64,000 bases of DNA, from positions 1 through 64,000 of the IMG/VR virus record IMGVR_UViG_3300028030_000008; one strand, given 5' to 3'. Both the position numbers and the translations under genes were made by a program. Source of the DNA: a virus. Below the pieces are notes generated by a model. The model did no database searches. It worked only from the letters and a program-made list of their open reading frames with translations, and was not told the origin of the DNA. Shown one piece after another: positions 49,455-57,148 of this stretch (its first letter is position 1; each line of letters opens with the position of its first letter).

Positions 49455-49757
49455 ATGAACGGGATAATAAGCAACGCAGACATTGATAAAAAGATAGACG
49501 AACTTGCCGTTTTGTTTTCAACTCAATCCATTGAAGAAATAAAAAGCTGGCTTGAAATCCTAGACGAAAGAATAATAGAATGGGATGGAGTTGGCAGGTT
49601 GTGGGTAGTTAATAGCCTTGCGGCAGAAATACATGACCTCAGAGTTGATCGTGAGGAACTGCAAATAAATCTTGATAAATTAGAAGCTGAGTTTGGTGAA
49701 TTAGAGGCAAAATACGAAGAATTAAAGGAGGAGCACGGAGGCAACGATGATAAGTAA
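49455..49757 (+). CDS. Coiled-coil protein
   Basis: 100 residues; residues 55-95 form a clear heptad coiled coil ('LDKLEAEFGELEAKYEELKE'). Oligomerisation or scaffolding is likely. Overlaps the next gene by 11 bases. Confidence 0.68.
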   Translation: MNGIISNADIDKKIDELAVLFSTQSIEEIKSWLEILDERIIEWDGVGRLWVVNSLAAEIHDLRVDREELQINLDKLEAEFGELEAKYEELKEEHGGNDDK

Positions 49758-50118
49758 TCCCGTTTCATTTTTTACAGATGGGTACACTGAGCGCAAATTC
49801 ACACACGAGGGTGGAGACACACTGTATCATTTTTGCCCACACGACAATGGGCTATCAAATGTTTTTGATACCAACATTGTGTTTTTTGCAAATAGCGAAC
49901 AACATGCTATGAAAGTGCTTCAAGATATGTTTGAGTTTGTAATTTCTTGCTTTAAGGAACACCTGAACAATAAGCCGTCAAATAGCCACATTACCCAAAA
50001 AAGGATGACAAGATACGCAACATATCTTACTGCATTACGCAAAGGGAAGATTCGGTTAGAGAAAGCTCCGACCAACCAGTTCTACAAGGTTGGATGGGCA
50101 GAGAACGATACTATTTAG
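49747..50118 (+). CDS. Unknown protein
   Basis: 123 residues with AGGAGGAGCACGGAGG-type sequence upstream. 'NPVSFFTDGYTERKFTHEGG' then a helical, basic C-terminal half. Not recognised. Confidence 0.65.
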   Translation: MISNPVSFFTDGYTERKFTHEGGDTLYHFCPHDNGLSNVFDTNIVFFANSEQHAMKVLQDMFEFVISCFKEHLNNKPSNSHITQKRMTRYATYLTALRKGKIRLEKAPTNQFYKVGWAENDTI

Positions 50119-50127
50119 GAGGCGACT

Positions 50128-50367
50128 ATGGCAATGCGATTAACCGAAAAGCAAAAAGAGTTCATACAAATCACACTTGATGATATTGGGCGTCACGATG
50201 GGGATACAAAGTGCTTTTGGGAATGTTTCCCAGCCGAAAGACGCACGGCGATTTCCTTGCAGAAAAAAGGGCTTGTTGAATTTAAGGACGGGGAAGAGCC
50301 GGTTGCTGGTAGTCACGACATGCTAATGGCGAGATTGACAAAGGCTGGACTAGAGGTGCTAAGATGA
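50128..50367 (+). CDS. Small winged-helix-like protein
   Basis: 79 residues. 'RRTAISLQKKGLVEFKDGEE' and 'MLMARLTKAGLEVLR' have the rhythm of a winged helix. TAGGAGGCGACT upstream. A regulator is possible. Confidence 0.62.
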   Translation: MAMRLTEKQKEFIQITLDDIGRHDGDTKCFWECFPAERRTAISLQKKGLVEFKDGEEPVAGSHDMLMARLTKAGLEVLR

Positions 50368-50960
50368 AAGCATGGCATGTTTTCTTGGCAGATGACCCGA
50401 TAGAGTATTCTGATATTGTTTTCGCCGAAACAAGTGGCAAAGCAAAGGCTGCTTTTGCTAACAACCAACTGCTTGATTTTACAGACGTGCGTTGTCGGCG
50501 TGTGCCAGAATTAGATGGGGAAGTATTGAACAAAGAGGCAATACATAACGCTGGATTTGGGCTTCACTGTGATAATTGCCAAGCGCTTACATACGATCCG
50601 TTTTTTATCCATGATATGGTATACTGTGAGGAGTGTAAAATGAAAATTCCACAAATGATGATTGGCAATGTAGCAAGATGTGGTAGCAAAGAACACACGC
50701 TAAAAGGTAGATGTGGCGAGCATGGTATAGAAATCTTCTGTAAGGATTGCGACGCCTTGATTTTATGGCCGACACCGGATATTAGAGAACTTGATCGAGA
50801 TAAAAAGATGCAACTACAGGTTGGCTTGGCAATGGGCTACAACGTTGATGAATTTACTATTAACCATTTTCTACTCGAAGGCGGTTTTAAGGTTGTCAAC
50901 AATAGCAACTTTGAACAAGCGTTTAATTATGTCAAGAACGCATTACTTAATACCCTTTAA
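50364..50960 (+). CDS. Zinc-binding protein with two Cys clusters
   Basis: 198 residues. 'GLHCDNCQALTYD' with 'MVYCEECKMK' form one ribbon (about 72-100); 'RCGSKEHTLKGRCGEHGIEI' with 'FCKDCDALI' a second. It overlaps its neighbour by 4 bases. Role unknown. Confidence 0.7.
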   Translation: MKAWHVFLADDPIEYSDIVFAETSGKAKAAFANNQLLDFTDVRCRRVPELDGEVLNKEAIHNAGFGLHCDNCQALTYDPFFIHDMVYCEECKMKIPQMMIGNVARCGSKEHTLKGRCGEHGIEIFCKDCDALILWPTPDIRELDRDKKMQLQVGLAMGYNVDEFTINHFLLEGGFKVVNNSNFEQAFNYVKNALLNTL

Positions 50961-51000
50961 TTATGTCAAACGGCCACCTGTCAAAAACTGAGATGTAAAT

Positions 51001-51029
51001 TTGCCAAAATATAACAGGTGTGCTATAAT
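51001..51029 (+). promoter_or_regulatory. Promoter with flanking inverted repeat
   Basis: TTGCCA (51001-51006), 17-base spacer, TATAAT (51024-51029) with TGTGC before it. CACCTGT (about 50975-50981) and ACAGGTG (about 51014-51020) flank the -35, a possible operator. Confidence 0.75.
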
Positions 51030-51033
51030 TCTT

Positions 51034-51221
51034 ATGCAGGATAAATCAAACGTCATTGGGGAATGACCAGTCATACACGCGCTAATCTCCTCATCTGTCA
51101 GGAGCTTTGTTTTTTACCCACTACGTTGCGTGGCGTAGGGTAAATTCCCCACAAGGCTTTTGACAAATGTGGAGATTTTTAATTAGCAAAAGATTTTTAA
51201 TTAACGAAAGGAGCTAGTAAG
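51034..51221 (+). ncRNA. Switch-like leader RNA with internal terminator
   Basis: About 185 nt before the membrane-protein gene. GTCATT-GGGG-AATGAC hairpin, then CTCCT...AGGAG with CTTTGTTTTTT (terminator, about 51091-51116). The T-run itself can pair into TTTACCC/GGGTAAA with CTACG/CGTAG, and TGGGGAAT can instead pair with ATTCCCCA downstream. Mutually exclusive stems are the sign of an attenuator or riboswitch. A 10-codon frame (51034-51066) begins near the transcript start. Confidence 0.58.
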
Positions 51222-51548
51222 ATGAACGATGATAGTGCAAAAATTCTTGGATGTTTCGGTAGTATTGTTGGCTTTATAGCATTGATGGTAGTCGGAAGTT
51301 TAGCGAGGGGGTGGGCGTTAGCTACAACTTGGGGATGGTTTATTGCGCCGTATTTCGGGCTACCGTCTCTCGGCGTAGTTCAAGCTATCGGCATTGCCCT
51401 GGTTGTATCTTTGCTAACATATCAAGGTACTGAAACAAAAGATGATGACAAAGACATACTAGAGGTACTGGCGTCACTTTTTGCAAGAGTGATATTTGTT
51501 CCTCTATTTTTTGTTGGTATTGGATGGATTGTGGTTCAATTTCTTTAA
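51222..51548 (+). CDS. Membrane protein
   Basis: 108 residues with three hydrophobic segments (about 9-30, 42-64, 85-107). AAAGGAGCTAGTAAG upstream. Resembles small phage inner-membrane proteins ('LARGWALATTWGWFIAPYFG'). Controlled by the structured leader just upstream. Confidence 0.7.
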   Translation: MNDDSAKILGCFGSIVGFIALMVVGSLARGWALATTWGWFIAPYFGLPSLGVVQAIGIALVVSLLTYQGTETKDDDKDILEVLASLFARVIFVPLFFVGIGWIVVQFL

Positions 51549-51560
51549 TTGGAGGTTAAT

Positions 51561-52193
51561 GTGGAAATTAAAGCAGGTCAAGTATTCGAGGAATTAACGA
51601 ATGGCACAGTGTTTGTTGTCAAGAAGGTTTTAGCGCCCGTCAACGGAAACCCTATTATCGCAGTTGATACGTTTGGACAAAGACGCAACATAGAGTACAT
51701 CAAGAAGGAATGTCGTCTTGTTAGTGAAAAAGCAATGTTTCCCGAAGAAGCGCCATCTTCATTCAAAATTAAGGTAGGTCAAACGTTTGAGGAACTATTA
51801 ACCGGTAAAGTATTTACTGTTCAAGAGATTTTAACATCTATTGATGGTAGCAGAGCAGTTGCAATTGGTGCAAACGGCGAAAGATATGACACATCGTTCA
51901 TTAAAAGACAATGCCGTTTAATTGGGGTCAAAGAAGAAACCCCATTACCATCTAGTATTAAGGCGTACATCATAGAAAACCACACAGTTACACATTTTTC
52001 ACAACAAGACCCCTGGACGTTTATAGAAATAATGGTTACTTATGAAGGCCATGAATACTCTGGTGTTGGCTTTGCTCGTAGGGTTTACAAGGATAAGTGG
52101 ATCGCAGAACTCGGTAGGGATATTGCTCTTGGTAGAGCTATCAAGGACGTAATTCGCAACATTGCCAATAACGATTGGGCTATTCCATTTTAG
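51561..52193 (+). CDS. Protein with duplicated N-domain and shared C-domain
   Basis: 210 residues from GTG 51561, five bases after GGAGGTTAAT. Two copies of a 55-residue unit ('IKAGQVFEELTNGTVFVVKK', 'IKVGQTFEELLTGKVFTVQE') are followed by a C-terminal domain ('DPWTFIEIMVTYEGHEYSGV') also present in the next gene. Not recognised in known families. Confidence 0.68.
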   Translation: MEIKAGQVFEELTNGTVFVVKKVLAPVNGNPIIAVDTFGQRRNIEYIKKECRLVSEKAMFPEEAPSSFKIKVGQTFEELLTGKVFTVQEILTSIDGSRAVAIGANGERYDTSFIKRQCRLIGVKEETPLPSSIKAYIIENHTVTHFSQQDPWTFIEIMVTYEGHEYSGVGFARRVYKDKWIAELGRDIALGRAIKDVIRNIANNDWAIPF

Positions 52194-52201
52194 GAGATAA
52201 A

Positions 52202-52615
52202 ATGACAGCTAGGGCTAAGGAAATCAAAGAAGACCTTTTCAAGCGTAATTTTGCGGAACTTGCCAAGGTGCTAAGTTCCGATGGTGTACTGCCCAGTGTT
52301 ACTCTTTTGAGTGAAAAAAAAAACGTATTACCGCCCGCTGGCACGGAAGAAGCGTCTTTGTTTTTCAATATCAAAACGTATGTTGAGAAGAATTATCAAA
52401 TTAGTGACTTTTGGCAAAAAACTCCTTGGACTTATGTCGATGTGTATGTTGTTTACGATAATAGGTCTTATTTTGGTACAGGTTTTGTTCGCAGAAACTA
52501 TAAGGTTAAGTGGAATAAAGAGGCTGATATGGACGCTGCTTTGGCTAAAGCCATCGAAACTGCTACTTTTAGTATCATTAGTTTTTTAAGGAGACAAAAT
52601 GCTATTACTTGTTGA
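52202..52615 (+). CDS. Unknown protein sharing C-domain with upstream gene
   Basis: 137 residues from ATG 52202 behind TAGGAGATAAA. The C-terminal 75 residues ('TPWTYVDVYVVYDNRSYFGT', then GFVRRNYKVKW) align with the end of the gene at 51561, so the pair shares ancestry. Overlaps the exonuclease gene by 17 bases. Confidence 0.67.
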   Translation: MTARAKEIKEDLFKRNFAELAKVLSSDGVLPSVTLLSEKKNVLPPAGTEEASLFFNIKTYVEKNYQISDFWQKTPWTYVDVYVVYDNRSYFGTGFVRRNYKVKWNKEADMDAALAKAIETATFSIISFLRRQNAITC

Positions 52616-53465
52616 TGCAAACTCAGTATTCGCTAGAGGCTATTTTGCTCCGGTGGACGATGAATACCAAGACAGTAAGCACTTTGCGGTGTACAGATTT
52701 GGGCAACGTCTTATTTCCTTCCTAAAAGACTATGAGCCAGAAACAGTTGTGTTAGCGTGGGACGGCTCAGTTCTTGTCCGTAGAGAATGGTATCCAAAGT
52801 ACAAGGTTGGGCGTAAGCCTAAACCGGACGACTATTATCAGCAAATGGATTACACTAAAGGACTTGCTTTTAATTCCGGTTTCCTGAACGTGGAAATCGA
52901 GAACAGGGAAGCGGATGATGTCATTGCGGCTTACGCGAACTCTCATCGCGCAAATGTGTTAATCGTTACAGGGGATACGGATTTACTTCAACTAGTATAT
53001 GCAGAAGATTTCCTCAGTGTTCAAGTGGAACTTTTGAAGTGGAATCCGAAGATTGGCTCTCATCGTTTGCGGTTTGCAGCCCCAAGAGATGTTTATGATT
53101 ATATGGGTGTTTGGCCTAGTTGTGTTGCGGACTACAAGGGGATAGTTGGGGATTCGTCTGATAACTTTCCTGGTGTCACTGGTGTTGGCAAGGCAAAAGT
53201 TGCGCCTTGGCTAGAAGAATATGGAACGCTTGAGGAAATCTATGACTTTCTTGATGATTTACCCGGTATGAGGTTAAAATCTGGAAAGTGGTCAGCGGTT
53301 AGGCAAAAAATGATTGATGGTGAGGAAATGGCTTTCTTGTGCAGAAAACTGGCTAGACCGTTACCAATTGAAAGCAATGAACTTTCGTTTCCATTATTAA
53401 CCCCAAAGGCACAAGACATTCACAGTGCAATTAAAAAATTCAGGGAGGTACATGGTGAAAATTAA
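52599..53465 (+). CDS. 5'-3' exonuclease / flap endonuclease
   Basis: 288 residues, typical of phage FEN enzymes. Metal ligands: 'LLLVDANSVFARGYF' at the start, 'EADDVIAAY' near 107, 'IVTGDTDLLQLV' near 125 and 'GIVGDSSDNFPGVTGVGKAK' (helix-hairpin-helix DNA grip) near 187. It removes RNA primers and 5' flaps during replication. AAGGAGACAAA precedes the ATG. Confidence 0.92.
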   Translation: MLLLVDANSVFARGYFAPVDDEYQDSKHFAVYRFGQRLISFLKDYEPETVVLAWDGSVLVRREWYPKYKVGRKPKPDDYYQQMDYTKGLAFNSGFLNVEIENREADDVIAAYANSHRANVLIVTGDTDLLQLVYAEDFLSVQVELLKWNPKIGSHRLRFAAPRDVYDYMGVWPSCVADYKGIVGDSSDNFPGVTGVGKAKVAPWLEEYGTLEEIYDFLDDLPGMRLKSGKWSAVRQKMIDGEEMAFLCRKLARPLPIESNELSFPLLTPKAQDIHSAIKKFREVHGEN

Positions 53466-53670
53466 CATAGTAAATATTGGAATTGCCAGAAAAATGAATG
53501 GAATAAAAGCTGCTCCTGCGGTTATTATTCTTGTCGAAAAGATACCAAGAGAGCGCACTTGTGAATACCATGAGGAACAAGCTCGTCTTCTTGCAAAAAC
53601 TCTTGAGGACGCATTGCCATATAGCACGCTAAAGAGTCTCACTAATACATTGCATCGAAGGTGGGGATAA
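53452..53670 (+). CDS. Unknown small protein
   Basis: 72 residues from ATG 53452 behind GGGAGGT. The pattern 'EEQARLLAKTLEDALPYSTL' recurs in the next gene ('DEQAQEIANALFEALPQGTF'), so the two share a domain. Not recognised. Confidence 0.65.
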   Translation: MVKINIVNIGIARKMNGIKAAPAVIILVEKIPRERTCEYHEEQARLLAKTLEDALPYSTLKSLTNTLHRRWG

Positions 53671-54099
53671 ATGAAAATAGTGAAATGCAGTATTGCTAAT
53701 CCACTTAATGACACAGAAGCGAAAAAGGCAATAATCGAGCTAACACACGGGCTGCCAAAAACCAACTCTTTACCAGAGACAGAGAGATACTTCGACGAAC
53801 AAGCGCAAGAAATAGCTAATGCTTTGTTTGAAGCGTTACCGCAAGGAACGTTTGACAGATTGGTAATTGCACTTATGTCAAAGAAGATGTCTCTGTATCA
53901 TGGAGTGTGTTCTAGTCTTGGCCGACAAATTCATTGGATGCCAGCTAGTGAAGCACTTCCTGTTGTTGGCTGGCTTGTACTTACAGTGGGTACTGATGGT
54001 GTTCTTGTTGGCACATATCATGTGGTTTTTAGGGGGTTGAATGGCGAAGAAATTCACGGCGTTACACATTGGGCTTACGTATCGGATATAGTACCATGA
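53671..54099 (+). CDS. DUF551-like protein
   Basis: 142 residues. The C-terminal half ('HWMPASEALPVVGWLVLTVG', 'GVTHWAYVSDI') matches DUF551, a small domain common in phages. The N-terminal half shares 'DEQAQEIANALFEALP' with the preceding gene. Function of DUF551 is not established. Confidence 0.7.
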   Translation: MKIVKCSIANPLNDTEAKKAIIELTHGLPKTNSLPETERYFDEQAQEIANALFEALPQGTFDRLVIALMSKKMSLYHGVCSSLGRQIHWMPASEALPVVGWLVLTVGTDGVLVGTYHVVFRGLNGEEIHGVTHWAYVSDIVP

Positions 54100-54854
54100 C
54101 AAAACTTCCCTTGATTGGGGAATTTTCACGCAACTCTATAGTTCAAGGTGACTGTGGAGAGTTGCTTGATAAACTTCCCGACGAGAGCATTGACTTGGTG
54201 ATAACATCGCCACCTTACAATATGCTTGTGTCTTCTGGTGGTGGCGTGAAAAATAGTATGTCCGGTGGATGGGCAGCAGAACTAAGAAACGGTTACGACA
54301 ACTACGGGGACGATATGACTTGGCCTGAGTATATGGGATGGCAATATGAAATCTTGTTGAAGTTGTGGAGAGTTATCAAGCCAACTGGCGCAATCTTTTA
54401 CAATCACAAGCCACGTGTCCAATATGGGAAACTCGTATGGGCTATTCAGTGGATACCGGAGTCTACGCCGGTACGCCAGATGATTATTTGGCGAAGACCG
54501 GGAGGGTTAAACCACTCGAAGACTTTTTTCACCAACCAACACGAACATATTTGGTTACTAGCCAAGCCGGATTTCAAACTCAAAGGGAAGGGTATAATGG
54601 GTGATGTATGGGAAATGAAACCCGCGAAAAATCCTCATCCTGCGCCATTCCCGATTGACCTACCACGTAGGGCGTTGGTAGCATCTAAAATCCCAGATGG
54701 CGGCATTGTCCTTGACCCGTTTATGGGGAGCGGGACTACCGCCGTAGCGTGTAAGGAGGCTGGTATAAACTATCTTGGGTTTGAGCTTTCAGAGAAATAC
54801 ATTGGGTGGGCTAACGAAAGACTTACTGCTATACCTGTAAGTTTTTCGACGTAA
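54096..54854 (+). CDS. DNA methyltransferase (amino-type, TSPPYN)
   Basis: 252 residues from ATG 54096. Motif IV 'VITSPPYN' lies near residue 43 and motif I 'VLDPFMGSGTTAVA' near 213, the order of beta-class enzymes that methylate adenine N6 or cytosine N4. The region between includes 'SKTFFTNQHEHIWLLAKPDF'. Length is short, as in phage orphan methylases. It may shield phage DNA from restriction. Confidence 0.9.
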   Translation: MTKLPLIGEFSRNSIVQGDCGELLDKLPDESIDLVITSPPYNMLVSSGGGVKNSMSGGWAAELRNGYDNYGDDMTWPEYMGWQYEILLKLWRVIKPTGAIFYNHKPRVQYGKLVWAIQWIPESTPVRQMIIWRRPGGLNHSKTFFTNQHEHIWLLAKPDFKLKGKGIMGDVWEMKPAKNPHPAPFPIDLPRRALVASKIPDGGIVLDPFMGSGTTAVACKEAGINYLGFELSEKYIGWANERLTAIPVSFST

Positions 54855-54861
54855 AAAGAGG

Positions 54862-54886
54862 TCGCCCGGCTGTGGGGACCGGGCGA
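54862..54886. repeat. Perfect 8-bp hairpin TCGCCCGG/CCGGGCGA
   Basis: Stem with a 9-base loop just after the methylase stop; followed by TTGAG, not a U-tract. Could protect the mRNA end or pause polymerase. Confidence 0.55.
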
Positions 54887-54905
54887 TTGAGAAAAAGGAG
54901 TAAGT

Positions 54906-55004
54906 ATGGGGGAGTGTGGAGGCATTGGTATTGTACCTCACTATTTTTATTCAGTCAAGAAAAGGAGAGTAGTATGGACGCAAAACAATTACAATTCACA
55001 GTAA
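54906..55004 (+). CDS. 32-residue peptide gene
   Basis: MGECGGIGIVPHYFYSVKKR followed by a polar tail, with an ideal AAAAAGGAG site. It overlaps the start of the next gene by 31 bases in another frame. Marginal, but the site belongs to it and not to the next gene, which has its own. Confidence 0.42.
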   Translation: MGECGGIGIVPHYFYSVKKRRVVWTQNNYNSQ

Positions 55005-55537
55005 CGTCGCTTGAGCCCGCTGTACGTAAAATACTCGAAACCGGATGGAACGGTGTACCTGGCGGTTCAGCCAGGCATGTTTTTAATGTAGTGATAGCGT
55101 GTGTCAATGGGACTTTAGTTGAGGACGCAGCATATTCGATGGATGCAGATTTCAGGAAAGCTGTTTTCGATTTAGATAAAGTAATTGATGTCAAAATCTA
55201 TCTCGAAAATGTATTGAGCGCTATCCTTGATATTGCCGGCGACTACAGTTTTTCTGTTGAAAACTTCCTTGTGTTAAGAGATGAAGAACGACTGGATATG
55301 CTTCACCTGTTTTACAGCGACGATCTTGGAAAAGTTAAGCGTGTTCACTCTATTGGGGACAAGATATTTGTTATCGAGACTTACGCCCCGTTTCACGACA
55401 GTGCACTGTTTTTCCCGTACTTTATCAACTTTGACGGAGACCGTGATAATTGCGTGTGGTTCTATGATATAAACCACGCAATCCTAATGGAAATCTCCGC
55501 GAAGTGGGGAGATGCGTTAATTAAATTAGTATCCTAA
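54974..55537 (+). CDS. Unknown protein
   Basis: 187 residues from ATG 54974 behind AAAAGGAGAGTAGT. Acidic ('LRDEERLDMLHLFYSDDLGK'), mixed structure, no domain recognised. Precedes the SbcCD pair. Confidence 0.68.
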   Translation: MDAKQLQFTVTSLEPAVRKILETGWNGVPGGSARHVFNVVIACVNGTLVEDAAYSMDADFRKAVFDLDKVIDVKIYLENVLSAILDIAGDYSFSVENFLVLRDEERLDMLHLFYSDDLGKVKRVHSIGDKIFVIETYAPFHDSALFFPYFINFDGDRDNCVWFYDINHAILMEISAKWGDALIKLVS

Positions 55538-55574
55538 AACCCCAAAACCTGGTATAATCACAAAAGGAGATTTC

Positions 55575-56726
55575 ATGCAGACATTTAAGTTTGCCCATAT
55601 CGCCGACGCTCATATTGGGCACGGGCAATGGTGGGGAGAGATAAAGAAGAAGCGCAGAGAAGACTTTGGTAACGCCTTCCTGTACGCAATTGATATGATG
55701 ATTTACCATGCTGTTGATTTTGTGGTGGACGCCGGCGATTTGGTTGATAAGCAATTTGCCCCGGAGTGGGATAGGTCTTTTGTGAGAGAAGGGCTTAACA
55801 GGCTAAAGCAGAGTGGTATCCCATACTACGCAATTGACGGCAACCACAATTACAAGGACAGTATTGACGGGTTGTCTTTGCTGGACGAACTGGAAGATAT
55901 GGGGCTAGTTGAGCAAGTTGGTGAGTGGGCGCAGGTTTCATTGCAAGACGGTATCAGTATTGGTATATGTGGTTTGCCTTGGTCTGGCGCAGCTACACAG
56001 TCCTTACTCTCAAGTATCGGAGCGCCTGATTTTACCTCGCATTACAACATTCTTGTTGCTCATTGCGGCTTGGAAGGTTTAATGCCTCAAATGTACCCAG
56101 AAACAGTTCCTCTTGAAACATTCTACGGTATGAAATCCTATATTGATTACGTCGCTCTCGGTCACATTCACAAGCCGTTTAATGATGGCTTTATCAGGAT
56201 GCCGGGTTCTCCCGAAGTCTTGAATAAGGGTGAGGCTAATTACGATGGCGGTATCAACATTGTTACCGTAACTATTGACGATGATGGCAAGGCGACAACC
56301 GAAGTCGAAAAAGTGGGAGTACCGCGCCGTCCCTGGGTATTTCTCGAAAGTGATGTTGGAAAATTTGACACCACAAGGGAGCTTTTTGCTGACATTCAAG
56401 ATCAGATTGGGGATGAGGGGTTTTCTCATTTTACAAAAGAGCCAATTGTTGTTGTTGAGTTGACCGGGGGAAAAACATTCAGAGTCAATCGTCAAGGTAT
56501 CAGAGAGAGTATGGCAAAAGCGTATGGTGTATTTGTTTGTCAAATTGACGACAACTCTGTTCCCGTTGGAGTAGATACGGATGTTGAATTAACCGGCAAA
56601 CTAGCGTCTGAAATCGAGGTAGAGTTTTTTGGAAGGAACTTGGGTGATGACGCTCAAACTGCTCTTGAAATTAAGCGTCTGGTGTTGGCTGGATTTGACA
56701 GTGAGAGAATATTGGAGGTGCTATGA
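55575..56726 (+). CDS. sbcD: SbcD/Mre11-like nuclease (T4 gp47-like)
   Basis: 383 residues. Calcineurin-type metal motifs in order: 'HIADAHIGHG' (about 7), 'VVDAGDLVD' (about 52), 'IDGNHNYK' (about 91), 'VAHCGLEG' (about 160) and 'ALGHIHKPF' (about 193). With SbcC at 57141 it would trim DNA ends for recombination-dependent replication. Extended -10 (GGTATAAT, 55551-55556) and AAAGGAG lie upstream. Confidence 0.92.
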   Translation: MQTFKFAHIADAHIGHGQWWGEIKKKRREDFGNAFLYAIDMMIYHAVDFVVDAGDLVDKQFAPEWDRSFVREGLNRLKQSGIPYYAIDGNHNYKDSIDGLSLLDELEDMGLVEQVGEWAQVSLQDGISIGICGLPWSGAATQSLLSSIGAPDFTSHYNILVAHCGLEGLMPQMYPETVPLETFYGMKSYIDYVALGHIHKPFNDGFIRMPGSPEVLNKGEANYDGGINIVTVTIDDDGKATTEVEKVGVPRRPWVFLESDVGKFDTTRELFADIQDQIGDEGFSHFTKEPIVVVELTGGKTFRVNRQGIRESMAKAYGVFVCQIDDNSVPVGVDTDVELTGKLASEIEVEFFGRNLGDDAQTALEIKRLVLAGFDSERILEVL

Positions 56727-57148
56727 AAAAGCAAACTACTCTGGTTGTACAACGGGCGGATATTGATAAGCTTGATTGCGATTTACTTTTGTCTGATTTT
56801 GGTATTGACGCAACAGATGAGGAGCAGTATTACCGTGTCGGCATTGTCAACAATGGAGTGTGTGGAATATCGAGACTTTTGCTGAAAAACACAACACCGC
56901 ATGACGCTTATGCGCTAAAACTTACTTCTGGTAACATAACAATTAGCGTCATTGCTGAGTGCATAGGTGCTGTTGCAAAATCGGTAAACTCTGGTATAGC
57001 TACAGTTGACATCTTTTGCAATTGCCGCCCTAGTACCGGTGATAGCGTGGGTGGTATTATCGTCGAGCTAAAAGATAATTTCGGGAATGGACAAAACTGC
57101 TATACGCATGAAGCGCTCCTTGATGTTGTTGAGGTGTTAAATGGTTAA
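56723..57148 (+). CDS. Unknown protein between sbcD and sbcC
   Basis: 141 residues, overlapping both neighbours (4 and 8 bases). Beta-rich ('ALKLTSGNITISVIAECIGA'). Its placement inside the recombination pair suggests an accessory subunit, but no motif is recognised. Confidence 0.7.
   Translation: MKKQTTLVVQRADIDKLDCDLLLSDFGIDATDEEQYYRVGIVNNGVCGISRLLLKNTTPHDAYALKLTSGNITISVIAECIGAVAKSVNSGIATVDIFCNCRPSTGDSVGGIIVELKDNFGNGQNCYTHEALLDVVEVLNG

Noticed and set aside
51044-51070. Third copy of the CAACC/GAGT RNA motif
   Set aside because: A stem with a GGGG loop is present but the flanking CAACC and GAGT and outer stem are not.
54105-54121. TTCCC-N7-GGGAA as an operator of the methylase gene
   Set aside because: It lies within the coding sequence and fits the protein normally, so it is kept only as a possible third copy.
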